Below are positions 34,985 to 44,245 of a stretch of 64,000 nucleotides of DNA, piece after piece. Position 1 is the first letter of the stretch; every line of letters begins with the position of its first letter. The translations under genes and the position numbers were made by a program. Location: NCBI GenBank assembly GCA_900766265.1, contig CAAFUS010000006.1, positions 310,001 through 374,000 on the forward strand. The letters run 5' to 3'. A model generated the notes under the pieces. That model was not told the DNA's origin. It did no database searches and saw only the letters and a list, made by a program, of their open reading frames with translations. Origin of the DNA: Pseudomonadaceae bacterium. Lineage in GTDB: Bacteria; Pseudomonadota; Gammaproteobacteria; Pseudomonadales; Pseudomonadaceae.

Positions 34985-35129
34985 CCAAACGCGCTCCGAA
35001 GCCCCGAGGTGAGCTGTCGAATAGCTGAACGGAACGGAAAAAGGCAAGACCGAACGGATAAATGAAACCGTTTTCCAGTCACATGGCCTGGCGCCGGCTG
35101 GCCCGCCTCGAAAACGGTAAGGATATTCA

Positions 35130-35933
35130 ATGGATTGGCTTCACCTCGTGGTTCTGTCCCTGCTGCAGGGCATCACCGAATTCATCCCGGTCTCTTCCTC
35201 GGCTCACCTGATCCTGCCATCGCAGGTCCTCGGCTGGCCCGATCAGGGCCAGGCCTTCGACGTGGCGGTACACGTCGGCACGCTGCTGGCGGTGCTCATC
35301 GCGTTCCGCCATGAGGTCGCCACGACCTCCCGGGGCTGGTGCCGGCACGTCTTCAAACAGCAGGCGAGTCCCGAAAGCCGGCTCGGCTGGGCGATCATCA
35401 TCGGCACCATCCCGGCGGGCCTGGTTGGCGTTCTGCTGGAAGACTACATCGAGACCTACACCCGTTCGATGCTGGTGATCGCGGCGAGCACCATCCTGTT
35501 CGGCCTGTTGCTCTGGTGGGCGGACGTGCACGGCAAACGGGTGATCGAGCTCGACCAGCTGACCTGGAAACGCGCGCTTCTGATCGGGATCGCACAGGCC
35601 CTTGCGCTGATTCCAGGCACCTCTCGCTCGGGCATCACCATGACGGCAGCGCTGCTGCTGGGCTTCACCCGTCAGGCAGCGGCCCGCTTCTCCTTCCTGA
35701 TGTCGATCCCCCTGATCCTGGCCGCGGGCGGGCTCAAGGCGGTAGAGCTGGCGCAATCGGGCACCGATGCGCAATGGGCAGACGTGGCCTGGGGTGCCGG
35801 CCTGTCGTTCGTGTCGGCATTCCTCTGCATCAAGCTGTTCCTCGCCGCGCTGGACAAGCTCGGGATGCTGCCGTTCGTGATCTACCGGCTGGTCCTGGGC
35901 GCGGTGCTGCTGGTCATCGCCCTCACGCTCTGA
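35130..35933 (+). CDS. uppP: undecaprenyl-diphosphatase
   Basis: UppP/BacA (267 aa) dephosphorylates undecaprenyl pyrophosphate in the inner membrane so that the lipid carrier can be reused for peptidoglycan and other glycans. The first conserved region is QGITEFIPVSSSAHLIL (glutamates and serines of the active site), the second is PGTSRSGITMTAAL. Seven to eight membrane segments are visible. Length is usual. Confidence 0.96.
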   Translation: MDWLHLVVLSLLQGITEFIPVSSSAHLILPSQVLGWPDQGQAFDVAVHVGTLLAVLIAFRHEVATTSRGWCRHVFKQQASPESRLGWAIIIGTIPAGLVGVLLEDYIETYTRSMLVIAASTILFGLLLWWADVHGKRVIELDQLTWKRALLIGIAQALALIPGTSRSGITMTAALLLGFTRQAAARFSFLMSIPLILAAGGLKAVELAQSGTDAQWADVAWGAGLSFVSAFLCIKLFLAALDKLGMLPFVIYRLVLGAVLLVIALTL

Positions 35934-35938
35934 GGACA

Positions 35939-35963
35939 GACGGGCCGCCACCTGCGGCCCGTC
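35939..35963. terminator. hairpin between convergent uppP and GST genes
   Basis: GACGGGCCGC pairs perfectly with GCGGCCCGTC around CACCT. There is only a short T stretch after it, so termination strength is uncertain. Confidence 0.55.
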
Positions 35964-35970
35964 CCTTCGA

Positions 35971-36906
35971 TCACCGGGCCTCGATGCGGTAGCCGTTACG
36001 CGGGAAGTGCACGTGCAGCGTTCCCGCCCGCTCGTCCTCCCGGCGCAGCACCAGGGTTTCGGCGTCGCCATAGACCAGTTCGCCCTCGACCGGATCGACC
36101 CCATAGTCCACCGCGGCGATGGCCACTGCCTGCCCCGGAGCGAACCCGTTGGGGTCGCGAAACGCATTGGCCGGCAGGTCGGCTGGCGTTGCATTGCGCG
36201 CCACTTCGACCGCCTCGCCCGACGAGAGCTCGGTGAACGAGCCATGCCCGACGCTCAGTACCCGTCCAAGCCAGGCGGCGATGTGCGGATAGTCGTCGAC
36301 CAGCGGTGAGGTAACCGTATTGCCCTTGAGGAACCACAGGCAATGCGCCACGGCGATATCGGCCAGCGACGGCACACCGAGCAGAAATTCGCCGGAGCTG
36401 CGTGACAGCTGCTGCTCCAGCCGGCCCATCAGGGTCGGCCACTGGTGCCTGGCCTGCTCCAGCGGCACTCGGCTGACGTTGCCGCCGCTGAACAATGCCG
36501 CACGGTCCTTGCTGAAGGCCTGAACGAATTCGGCCGGCGCCTTGGCGAAACGCGCCGCCATCGATTCGGGCTGGAACACCAGGCTGACCGCCGTGAGAAA
36601 GAGTGTCGAGTCGGCCCACTGGGCCAGCTGCGCGACGACGAATTCCTGCCCTTCCGGAAACAGGACCGGGGTTGCCTTTTCCGCTTCCAGGCGCCGCGCG
36701 ATCATCGCCGTGTCGCAATAGATGTCCGCGCCCACCTGCAGAACCGGCGTTCGCCGATAGCCGCCGGTCAAGGCGGTCAGGTCCGGCTTGGGCATTACGG
36801 GGGGAATGGTGACCGAGCGCCAGGACAGTTGCTTGAAACCGAGCATGAGTCGGGCCTTTTCGGCGAACGGGGACGTCGGATAGTGGTGCAGGATCAGGTC
36901 GTGCAT
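35971..36906 (-). CDS. glutathione S-transferase family protein with C-terminal extension
   Basis: 311 residues. The N-terminal thioredoxin-like GST domain starts LILHHYPTSPFAEKARLML, where a serine/threonine region replaces a typical catalytic Cys. RRTPVLQVGADIYCDTAMI follows as the cis-proline and glutathione-binding part. The helical GST-C domain spans about residues 95-215, with SLADIAVAHCLWF. The last 80 residues form an extra beta-rich part (GQAVAIAAVDYGVDPVEGEL) not found in plain GSTs, so the protein is longer than the usual 200-230. The substrate is unknown. Confidence 0.85.
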   Translation of the reverse strand: MHDLILHHYPTSPFAEKARLMLGFKQLSWRSVTIPPVMPKPDLTALTGGYRRTPVLQVGADIYCDTAMIARRLEAEKATPVLFPEGQEFVVAQLAQWADSTLFLTAVSLVFQPESMAARFAKAPAEFVQAFSKDRAALFSGGNVSRVPLEQARHQWPTLMGRLEQQLSRSSGEFLLGVPSLADIAVAHCLWFLKGNTVTSPLVDDYPHIAAWLGRVLSVGHGSFTELSSGEAVEVARNATPADLPANAFRDPNGFAPGQAVAIAAVDYGVDPVEGELVYGDAETLVLRREDERAGTLHVHFPRNGYRIEAR

Positions 36907-36972
36907 GACGGACTCCGCGATTTTCTTGTTGGACGGGCAGCTTACCGGTCCCAGATACCCTGGCCTATCGCT

Positions 36973-37269
36973 TCAGGCGATTACCGGATCATTCACCAAA
37001 GTGGGGTCGGCGCAGGACACCAGCGCCTCCTTCGCCGACTTGCGTAACTGCTTGATCGCATGCTCGCGCCGCAGCGCATCGCCCTTGCTGGCGCAGGCTT
37101 CCACGTACACCAGCGCGACGGCCGGACTGGAGTGGAAGAAGCGCGCGCCCCGCCCACGCCGGTGCTCGGCAAAGCGACGCTGCGCATCGTCACTGATGCC
37201 ACAGTAGAGCGCGCCGTTGGCGGCGCGTACCAAGTAAACGAACCAGGGTTTGGCGGGGCTGTCAGTCAT
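36973..37269 (-). CDS. GIY-YIG domain protein (UPF0213 type)
   Basis: 98 residues, essentially one GIY-YIG nuclease domain. WFVYLVRAANGALYCGIS carries the two tyrosines in place of GIY...YIG. RRFAEHRRGRGARF has the catalytic arginine, and an ALRREHAIKQLRKSAKEALV helix ends the protein. Family members are small, and their physiological role is mostly unknown. I took the ATG at 37269; the frame extends to 37320, but that part is not conserved in type. Confidence 0.85.
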   Translation of the reverse strand: MTDSPAKPWFVYLVRAANGALYCGISDDAQRRFAEHRRGRGARFFHSSPAVALVYVEACASKGDALRREHAIKQLRKSAKEALVSCADPTLVNDPVIA

Positions 37270-37720
37270 TGGTGAAGAGACGAAGGTGGTTGCCGAACGG
37301 CATAGGGGCGAAGGCTGCAAGCTTGCATGAGGCAGCTAGAATTAACCAAGGTTTACGGATACCGGCAATGCGCGTCGGGCATCCAGCCTCCGTGGAGGCC
37401 GGACAAACCCGGCGATCCACGGAAAACGCGTGCAGGCATCACATTTTGACCGTTCGGCAGGAATTGTCTCCATCTATCGATCCTTTTGCAGTTTTTGACT
37501 TGCAACGCTCCAAAAAACGACTACCGGCAGCATCTCTGAACCCGGCGTTTGGGCTGCAGCCCCCCAGCTCAAAGGGCTGCGCCGGACGCGTGGTTGAAAG
37601 CAAGCCTGCGCCCCCCTTAAACGAGGGGCCTGTGTAGCGCCGAAAGCGAGGTGACGGCTAGCAGAGCGCGGCCCGCGTGTCGAGATATGGAGCCCGATCA
37701 CCTTTGCGTATACTGCGCCG
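37270..37720. other. intergenic region before mltF, no gene seen
   Basis: About 450 bp with no supported gene. It contains some short inverted repeats (for example CCCCAGCTCAAAGGGCTG) but no clear RNA or terminator. The mltF promoter is expected at its right end. Confidence 0.4.
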
Positions 37721-39181
37721 ATGTTTGCCCAAACTGCGTTCCGCAAGCGCTGCACCGCCTGGCTGTTGGCGACCGGACTCTTCCTGATGCTTGGCAGCTG
37801 CGCCGTGGAGCCCAGCGAGCTCGAGCGGATTCAGGAGGAAGGCGTCCTGCGCGTCATCACCAGGAACAGCCCCTCGACCTACTTCCAGGACCGCAACGGT
37901 GAAGCCGGCTTCGAGTACGAACTGGCCAAGCGCTTTGCCGCCCACCTGGGCGTCGAGCTGCAGATCGAAACGGCGGACAACATCGACGACATCTTTTCCC
38001 GGCTCAACCGTCCGGGCGGCCCCGCGCTGGCGGCCGCCGGGCTGGTCGCCAGCGACATGCGCCGTGACCAGGTGCGCTTCACCCGCCCCTACCTGGACGT
38101 CACCACCCAGGTGATCTACCGCAAGGACCAGCGCCGCCCGAGGCGTCCCGAGGAGCTGGTGGGCCGGCGCATCCTGGTGCTCAAGGGTAGCGTGCATGCC
38201 GAACAGCTGCGGGCCATGCAGGCCGAGCTGCCGAGCCTGCAGTTCGAAGAGTCCGACGCCGTCGAAGTCGTGGACCTGCTGCGCATGGTCGACGAGGGGC
38301 AGATCGACCTGACGCTGGTCGAATCCAACGAACTGGCAATGAATCAGGTCTACTTCAGCAACGTGCGCTCGGCCTTCGACCTGGGCGAGTCCACCAACCT
38401 TGTGTGGATGCTGGGCCAGGGCGAGGACGACAGCCTGCTGGCCGCCGCCAACGAGTTTCTCGATAACGCCCGGGAAAACGGCACTCTGCAGACCCTGCGC
38501 GAACGGTATTACGGCCATGTCGACGTACTCGGCTACGTCGGCGCCTACGCCTTCGCCCAGCATCTGCAGCAGCGCCTCCCACGCTACGAGAAGACCTTCC
38601 GCGATACCGGCAGAAGGCATGGGGTTGACTGGCGTCTGCTGGCCGCTATCGGCTATCAGGAATCCCACTGGCAGCCCGAAGCCACCTCCAAGACAGGGGT
38701 TCGCGGGCTGATGATGCTAACGCTGCGCACCGCCAACGCCATGGGCGTGTCCAACCGGCTCGATCCGGTCCAGAGCATCGAGGGTGGCGGCAAATATTTC
38801 GTGAAGATTCACAACGGCCTGCCCGACAGCATCCTGGAGCCCGACCGGACCTGGTTCGCGCTGGCGGCCTACAACGTCGGTGGCGGTCACTTGGAGGACG
38901 CACGCAAGCTCGCCGAGGCCGAGGGCCTGGATCCCAACAAGTGGCTGGACGTGAAGCAGATGCTGCCGCGGCTGTCCCAGAAGCAGTGGTACAGCAAGAC
39001 CCGCTACGGCTATGCGCGCGGCGGCGAACCGGTGCATTTCGTGGCCAACATCCGTCGCTACTACGACATCCTCACCTGGGTCACGCAGCCTCAGATGGAA
39101 GGCGGCCAGCTGGTCAACGGCGAAATGCACGTGCCGGGTATCTACGCCGGCGAGCCCCAGGAAACCCTGCCGCCCCTCTGA
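37721..39181 (+). CDS. mltF: membrane-bound lytic murein transglycosylase F
   Basis: MltF (486 aa) is an outer-membrane-anchored enzyme that cleaves peptidoglycan glycan strands. A lipoprotein-type signal ends LMLGSCAVEP (lipobox Cys near residue 27). Residues 35-265 are a periplasmic solute-binding (SBP_bac_3) module that regulates the enzyme. The C-terminal SLT domain has the catalytic glutamate in IGYQESHW, then SKTGVRGLMML and AAYNVGGGHLEDA. All family parts are intact. Confidence 0.95.
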   Translation: MFAQTAFRKRCTAWLLATGLFLMLGSCAVEPSELERIQEEGVLRVITRNSPSTYFQDRNGEAGFEYELAKRFAAHLGVELQIETADNIDDIFSRLNRPGGPALAAAGLVASDMRRDQVRFTRPYLDVTTQVIYRKDQRRPRRPEELVGRRILVLKGSVHAEQLRAMQAELPSLQFEESDAVEVVDLLRMVDEGQIDLTLVESNELAMNQVYFSNVRSAFDLGESTNLVWMLGQGEDDSLLAAANEFLDNARENGTLQTLRERYYGHVDVLGYVGAYAFAQHLQQRLPRYEKTFRDTGRRHGVDWRLLAAIGYQESHWQPEATSKTGVRGLMMLTLRTANAMGVSNRLDPVQSIEGGGKYFVKIHNGLPDSILEPDRTWFALAAYNVGGGHLEDARKLAEAEGLDPNKWLDVKQMLPRLSQKQWYSKTRYGYARGGEPVHFVANIRRYYDILTWVTQPQMEGGQLVNGEMHVPGIYAGEPQETLPPL

Positions 39182-39187
39182 AGCGAC

Positions 39188-39658
39188 TCAGTAACGCCCG
39201 ATCGGGGCGAAGGCGGCGCCGGTATGTTCGGCCAGCACGTCAGCCTGCAGTTCCACTTCCAGACCACGCCGCCCGGCGCTCACGTAAATCGACGCATGGG
39301 TCCTTGCTGACTCGTCGATGAAGGTGCGCAGACGCTTCTTCTGCCCCAGCGGGCTAATGCCTCCCACCAGATAGCCGGTCGCGCGCTGAGCCGCCTGCGG
39401 GTCGGCCATGTCGACCTTCTTCACGCTAGCCGCCTGGGCCAGCGCCTTGAGGTCCAGATGCCCCACGACGGGCACCACCGCCACCAGCAACTCGTTCTTC
39501 TCGCTGGCCACCAGCAGGGTCTTGAACACTCGGGCCGGGTCCAGGCCAAGCTTCTCGGCGGCTTCCAGGCCATAGGAGGCAGATTTTGGGTCATGGGTAT
39601 AACTGTGCACCCGGTGCTCGGCGCGGGTCTTCTTCAGCAGATCGATTGCAGGCGTCAT
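39188..39658 (-). CDS. ybaK: Cys-tRNA(Pro) deacylase YbaK/EbsC
   Basis: 156 residues of the YbaK family, which removes cysteine from mischarged tRNA-Pro in trans. The N-terminus MTPAIDLLKKTRAEHRV, the YGLEAAEKLGLDPARVFKTLL segment with the catalytic lysine region, and GYLVGGISPLGQKKRL match the family. The ATG at 39658 gives the standard length; the frame continues to 39826 without support. It is convergent with mltF, 6 bp apart. Confidence 0.93.
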   Translation of the reverse strand: MTPAIDLLKKTRAEHRVHSYTHDPKSASYGLEAAEKLGLDPARVFKTLLVASEKNELLVAVVPVVGHLDLKALAQAASVKKVDMADPQAAQRATGYLVGGISPLGQKKRLRTFIDESARTHASIYVSAGRRGLEVELQADVLAEHTGAAFAPIGRY

Positions 39659-39924
39659 GTTCGCAGATGAAAGGCGGACGGGGCCTCTACGGTAGCCCAA
39701 CGGCCCGATGCCCGCCAGCCGGCTCCCAGGGCGTCGCTCTGACTCGCCGAGCATCGGCGACGCGCTGGCCACTCCGCCGGACGGACCTTCGACAAGGCCG
39801 AACTTTACTGGCACAGCCGGGCCCAATTCGCATGGGCCCGCCCTGGGCGCTCCGCGCGCACGACCGGCAGGGCGGATCCGAATCCGACGACCATCTTCAT
39901 ACCAACGACAGGACAGGTGCAGCC

Positions 39925-41469
39925 ATGACCTTGCCCCTCCATGCGCCGCTGGCGGAAGTCTACGACCTGGCTGTCGTCGGTGGCGGCATCAACGGCGTGG
40001 GCATCGCAGCGGATGCGGCCGGGCGCGGCCTGTCGGTGTTCCTCTGCGAAGCGCAGGACCTGGCGCAACACACCTCCTCGGCCAGTAGCAAGCTGATCCA
40101 TGGCGGGCTGCGCTACCTGGAGCACTACGAGTTCCGGCTGGTGCGCGAAGCCCTTGCCGAGCGCGAAGTGCTGCTGGCCAAGGCACCCCACATCGTCTCG
40201 CCCCTGCGCTTCGTCCTGCCGCACCGTCCGCACCTGCGCGCGGCCTGGATGATCCGCACCGGCCTGTTCCTCTACGACCACCTCGGCAAGCGCAGGACAC
40301 TGCCGGCGTCGCGCGCCCTGCGCTTCGGCCCGGACAGCCCGTTGTGGCCCGAAATTCGCCACGGTTTCGAATATTCCGATTGCTGGGTCGACGATGCCCG
40401 ACTGGTGGTGATCAACGCCATCGCGGCCCGGGAAAAGGGCGCGCACCTGCACACCCGCACCCGTTGCGTCAGTGCCCGGCGCAGCAAGGGCCTCTGGCAC
40501 CTGCATCTCGAGCGGGCCAACGGCAGCCTCTACTCGGTGCGGGCACGGGGGTTGGTCAACGCCACCGGCCCCTGGGTAGCCGATTTCATCCGCAACGACC
40601 TCAAGCAGGCCTCTCCCTACGGGGTTCGCCTGATCCAGGGCAGCCACCTGATCGTCCCGCGGCTGTACGAGGGCGATAACGCCTTCATCCTGCAGAACGA
40701 CGACCGTCGGATCGTGTTCGCCATCCCTTACCTGGAACGGTTCACCCTGATCGGAACCACCGATCGCGAATACATCGGCGACCCCGCGCTGGTGCGCATC
40801 GGCGCGGACGAAATGGACTACCTGCTGGAAATCTGCAACGCCCACTTCAAGCGCCAGCTGCAACGCAGCGACATCGTCCACAGCTACTCGGGGGTGCGCC
40901 CGCTATGGGACGACGAGTCGGACGAACCCTCGGTCATCACCCGGGACTACAGCCTGGCGCTGAGCGCTCACCCGGGGGAGGCGCCGCTGCTTTCGGTGTT
41001 TGGCGGCAAGCTGACTACCTACCGCAAGCTCGCCGAAAGCGCGCTGGCACAGCTGCAGCCCTGGTTCCCGCAGATGCGCTCGCCCTGGACCGCACGGGCG
41101 CCGCTGCCCGGCGGCGAGGCGGTGACCTCCATCGACGGGCTGGCCGGTGAGTTGCGCGCCGTGCACCCCTGGCTTCCCGAGCCGCTGGCGCGGCGCTGGG
41201 CGCGCAGCTATGGCAGCCGCAGCTGGGTGGTGCTGCAGGATGCCACCTCGCTTGACGATCTGGGCCAGTGCTTCGGCGCGTACCTCCACGCCCGCGAGGT
41301 GGATTACCTGGTCGCCGAGGAATGGGCGCAGAGCACCGAGGACATCCTCTGGCGCCGCAGCAAGCTCGGCCTGTTCCTCCAGCCGCAGGAGCAGAGCGCC
41401 CTGGCCCGCTACCTGGACGAACGCCCGCTGGACACCCTGCCCCCATTCGAGCTGTCGCGCCTGGCCTGA
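39925..41469 (+). CDS. glpD: aerobic glycerol-3-phosphate dehydrogenase
   Basis: GlpD (514 aa) oxidises glycerol-3-phosphate to dihydroxyacetone phosphate at the inner membrane and passes electrons to quinone. The FAD-binding dinucleotide fold is YDLAVVGGGINGVGIA near residues 12-27, followed by SASSKLIHGGLRYLE. GTTDREY and SVFGGKLTTYRKLAE match GlpD. The ATG at 39925 is chosen from the conserved start; the frame is open further upstream. No glpFKR genes are adjacent, so the gene is isolated from the usual regulon cluster. Confidence 0.95.
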   Translation: MTLPLHAPLAEVYDLAVVGGGINGVGIAADAAGRGLSVFLCEAQDLAQHTSSASSKLIHGGLRYLEHYEFRLVREALAEREVLLAKAPHIVSPLRFVLPHRPHLRAAWMIRTGLFLYDHLGKRRTLPASRALRFGPDSPLWPEIRHGFEYSDCWVDDARLVVINAIAAREKGAHLHTRTRCVSARRSKGLWHLHLERANGSLYSVRARGLVNATGPWVADFIRNDLKQASPYGVRLIQGSHLIVPRLYEGDNAFILQNDDRRIVFAIPYLERFTLIGTTDREYIGDPALVRIGADEMDYLLEICNAHFKRQLQRSDIVHSYSGVRPLWDDESDEPSVITRDYSLALSAHPGEAPLLSVFGGKLTTYRKLAESALAQLQPWFPQMRSPWTARAPLPGGEAVTSIDGLAGELRAVHPWLPEPLARRWARSYGSRSWVVLQDATSLDDLGQCFGAYLHAREVDYLVAEEWAQSTEDILWRRSKLGLFLQPQEQSALARYLDERPLDTLPPFELSRLA

Positions 41470-41536
41470 CACGTGGTCCCTCATCGCTCGGTTTGAATTG
41501 TTGGCCCCTGCGAGTTTCTAATCCAGAGCCCGACGG

Positions 41537-42136
41537 ATGAGCGCCACGATGACCGAACCGCAACCCGAGAACCTCGAATCCGTATTGCAAAAGCTGGATG
41601 GCGCTGCCGACGGCGAGGAGCGGGTGTCGATCGGCGGCATGCTCGAGGCCACCGGACAGCGCAGCTTCGGCGTATTGCTGCTGGTGCCGGGGCTGCTGGT
41701 ACTCTCGCCGCTGTCGGGCATTCCCGGGCTGCCCACCTTTTTCGCGGTGATGATCGTGCTGGTGGCGACACAGCTGCTGATCGGACGCCACCACTTCTGG
41801 TTGCCCCGCTGGTTGCTCAAGCGCAGCGCTTCGCGGCGCAAGTACGACAAGGCGATGGGGTTCCTGCACCGCCTGGCCAAGCATGTGGACCGGATCATGC
41901 GGCCGCGCCTGGAGTGGCTCACCACCGGCATCGCGGTGCGTATGACCGCGGTGCTCTGTGTGCTGATCGCGATCACCATGCCGCCGCTGGAGCTGCTTCC
42001 CTTCGCCAACTCACTGGCCGGGGCGATCCTCACGCTGCTCGGCCTGGGTATGATGGCGCGTGACGGCGCGATGACGCTGGCAGCCCTCAGCCTTTATGGC
42101 ATTCTGCTATTTCTGTTCATACGAGTCCTATTCTGA
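41537..42136 (+). CDS. exopolysaccharide synthesis protein ExoD family
   Basis: 199 residues. The N-terminal cytoplasmic part has VSIGGMLEATGQRSFGVLLL, the ExoD signature, followed by four or five membrane segments, with GIPGLPTFFAVMIVL and GLGMMARDGAMTL in them. In rhizobia ExoD affects exopolysaccharide production; in Pseudomonas the role is not established. The start could also be the ATG four codons later. It follows glpD by 67 bp but is probably not functionally linked. Confidence 0.85.
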   Translation: MSATMTEPQPENLESVLQKLDGAADGEERVSIGGMLEATGQRSFGVLLLVPGLLVLSPLSGIPGLPTFFAVMIVLVATQLLIGRHHFWLPRWLLKRSASRRKYDKAMGFLHRLAKHVDRIMRPRLEWLTTGIAVRMTAVLCVLIAITMPPLELLPFANSLAGAILTLLGLGMMARDGAMTLAALSLYGILLFLFIRVLF

Positions 42137-42252
42137 GACTCGACAGTCAGCGGTGACTGGGACACACTTTCGCGATGAACCTGCTTCATGGTCGGCGCCC
42201 TGCCCTATTGAAACGTTTCATCTAGCGATACAAGGACGGCCCGGAGACATCC

Positions 42253-43182
42253 ATGCTGGAAATACGCCACCTCAAGACGCTGCACGCGTTGCGTGAAACC
42301 GACAGCCTGGTCGAGGCGGCCGAACGGCTGCATCTCACCCAGTCGGCGCTGTCCCACCAGTTCAAGGAGCTGGAAGAGCGGCTCGGCGTGCAACTGTTTG
42401 TGCGCAAGACCCGTCCGGTACGCTTCACCAGCGCCGGCTTGCGACTGCTGCAGCTGGCCGATTCGGTGCTGCCGCAACTGCGCGGCGCGGAGCGGGATCT
42501 GGCCCGCCTGGCCGGTGGAACGGCGGGACGCCTGCACATGGCGATCGAATGCCACAGCTGCTTCCAGTGGCTGATGCCGACCATCGACCAGTTCCGTGAC
42601 GCCTGGCCAGAAGTGGAACTGGACCTGGCCTCGGGTTTTTCCTTCGCCCCGCTACCAGCGCTGGCCCGCGGTGATCTCGACCTGGTGGTGACCTCCGATC
42701 CGGTCGAGCTGCCCGGCATCACCTACGTCCCGCTGTTCACCTACGAAGCGCTGCTGGCGATGGCCAACCAGCATCCGATGGCCAGCCGGCCGTACGTCAG
42801 GCCGGAAGACCTGGCCGGCGAGACCCTCATCACCTACCCCGTCGAACGCGACCGGCTGGACATCTTCACCCGTTTCCTCGAACCGGCAGACGTCGAGCCG
42901 GCCCAGGTGCGGACCTCGGAGCTAACAGTGATGATGATGCAACTGGTGGCTTCAGGGCGCGGAGTCTGCTGCCTGCCCAATTGGGCGCTGCACGAATACA
43001 GCGCGCGCGGCTACGTGACCGCCAAGCGGCTCGGCGAGAAGGGCCTGTTCGCGACGTTGTATGCCGGAATCCGCGCCGACATGCTCGACTCCCCCTTCAT
43101 GCGCGACTTCCTGCTCACCGCCAAAGACACCTCTTTCGCCACCCTCGAGGGCGTCAGCGCCGCGCCGAAGGCGAACCGCTAG
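42253..43182 (+). CDS. metR: LysR-type regulator MetR
   Basis: MetR (309 aa) activates methionine synthesis genes in response to homocysteine. The winged HTH occupies residues 1-60 (MLEIRHLKTLHALRETDSL, SQSALSHQFKELEERLG type). The effector domain is PBP-like, with ECHSCFQWLMPTIDQF as the MetR-specific start. The sequence around the HTH is the MetR subgroup rather than a general LysR. No metE or other target gene lies in divergent position, so its targets are elsewhere. Confidence 0.93.
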   Translation: MLEIRHLKTLHALRETDSLVEAAERLHLTQSALSHQFKELEERLGVQLFVRKTRPVRFTSAGLRLLQLADSVLPQLRGAERDLARLAGGTAGRLHMAIECHSCFQWLMPTIDQFRDAWPEVELDLASGFSFAPLPALARGDLDLVVTSDPVELPGITYVPLFTYEALLAMANQHPMASRPYVRPEDLAGETLITYPVERDRLDIFTRFLEPADVEPAQVRTSELTVMMMQLVASGRGVCCLPNWALHEYSARGYVTAKRLGEKGLFATLYAGIRADMLDSPFMRDFLLTAKDTSFATLEGVSAAPKANR

Positions 43183-43197
43183 CCGGTCGGCCGCCTT

Positions 43198-44172
43198 TCA
43201 ATCCTTGCGCCGGCAACAGAGGAACAGCCCGAACAGGCCCACCGCGATGCCACCGGCCAGCAGCATCTTGCGATCGCCCTCTTCGCCCCCACGCCAGCCG
43301 CCATGTACCCGACGCTGTCCCGAAGGCGGATGGAACAGATTGCCCGAGGACGTCGGTAGCCGATCGGCACGGCTCAATGCCATCCCGGTCAGCAGCCCAC
43401 TGATTCGGTCGAAGCCCGGGGTGACGAAGTGCGCCAGCCGCAACAGGGTGGCCGTAGCGCCCACCGTGGTGGTGTGACGCGGACGCACCGCCAACTCGAC
43501 CATGGCACTCGCGACGCGCCGTGGGTCGTACAGCGGTGGCGGCGGCTGCAGCGAGCGCCCGGCGTAGTTGCCGCCGTCGCGGAAACCGGGCGTATCGACC
43601 ACCGCCGGGTACACATCGCAGACGTGGATGTCGGGCCATTTCGCCAGCTCCCCGCGCAGGGCTTCGGAGAAGCCGCGCAAGCCATACTTGGCTGCTGAAT
43701 AGGCCACCGCATAGGGCTGTGCCACCCAGCTGCCCACTGACAGCGTGTTGATCAGTACGCCGGAGTTCTGCTGCTTGAAATACGGCAGCACAACATGGGC
43801 ACCGCGCAGGTAACCGAGCAGGTCGGTCTGCACCACCTGTTCGTGGGCATCGAGGGGCGTCTCGTCGAATGCGCCAACCGCGCCGACGCCGGCGTTGTTG
43901 ACCCAGACGTCGATTCTGCCCTGGCCGAACGCCGCGGCGGCACTGCCGAGCGCCTCCATCGAATCGCTGGAGGTGACATCGGTGGGCACAGCGATCGCCT
44001 CGGCGCCGAGCCGCTCGCACTCACCCACCGCGTCGTTCAAGGCTTGCTCATCGCGCGCGGCCAGTACCAGCCGCGCGCCGTGGCGGGCGAAGCACTGGGC
44101 CGCGGCGCGTCCGATTCCGCTGGAGGCGCCGGTGATCACCACCACCGCACCATGAAGATTTCGCAGGCTCAT
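43198..44172 (-). CDS. short-chain dehydrogenase with C-terminal membrane anchor
   Basis: 324 residues. Classical SDR: TGASSGIG nucleotide motif at about 14-21, NNAG near 91, serine in NTLSVGS and the YSAAK catalytic pair near 157. The family core ends near 250. The C-terminal extension includes a Pro/Arg-rich region and a final hydrophobic span (MLLAGGIAVGLFGLFLCC) with a short basic tail, suggesting anchoring to the inner membrane. A GGAGG box precedes the ATG. The substrate is unknown. It is convergent with metR. Confidence 0.88.
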   Translation of the reverse strand: MSLRNLHGAVVVITGASSGIGRAAAQCFARHGARLVLAARDEQALNDAVGECERLGAEAIAVPTDVTSSDSMEALGSAAAAFGQGRIDVWVNNAGVGAVGAFDETPLDAHEQVVQTDLLGYLRGAHVVLPYFKQQNSGVLINTLSVGSWVAQPYAVAYSAAKYGLRGFSEALRGELAKWPDIHVCDVYPAVVDTPGFRDGGNYAGRSLQPPPPLYDPRRVASAMVELAVRPRHTTTVGATATLLRLAHFVTPGFDRISGLLTGMALSRADRLPTSSGNLFHPPSGQRRVHGGWRGGEEGDRKMLLAGGIAVGLFGLFLCCRRKD

Positions 44173-44245
44173 CGTTCCTCCGGTTCCGTTGCCATCTGTT
44201 CAGCTGACAGCCCCGGGACGGCAAACATTCCGTCCGACCGTCCGG

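Noticed and set aside
37474..37755. Minus-strand frame before mltF
   Set aside because: No ribosome site or domain; overlaps the mltF start and promoter region.
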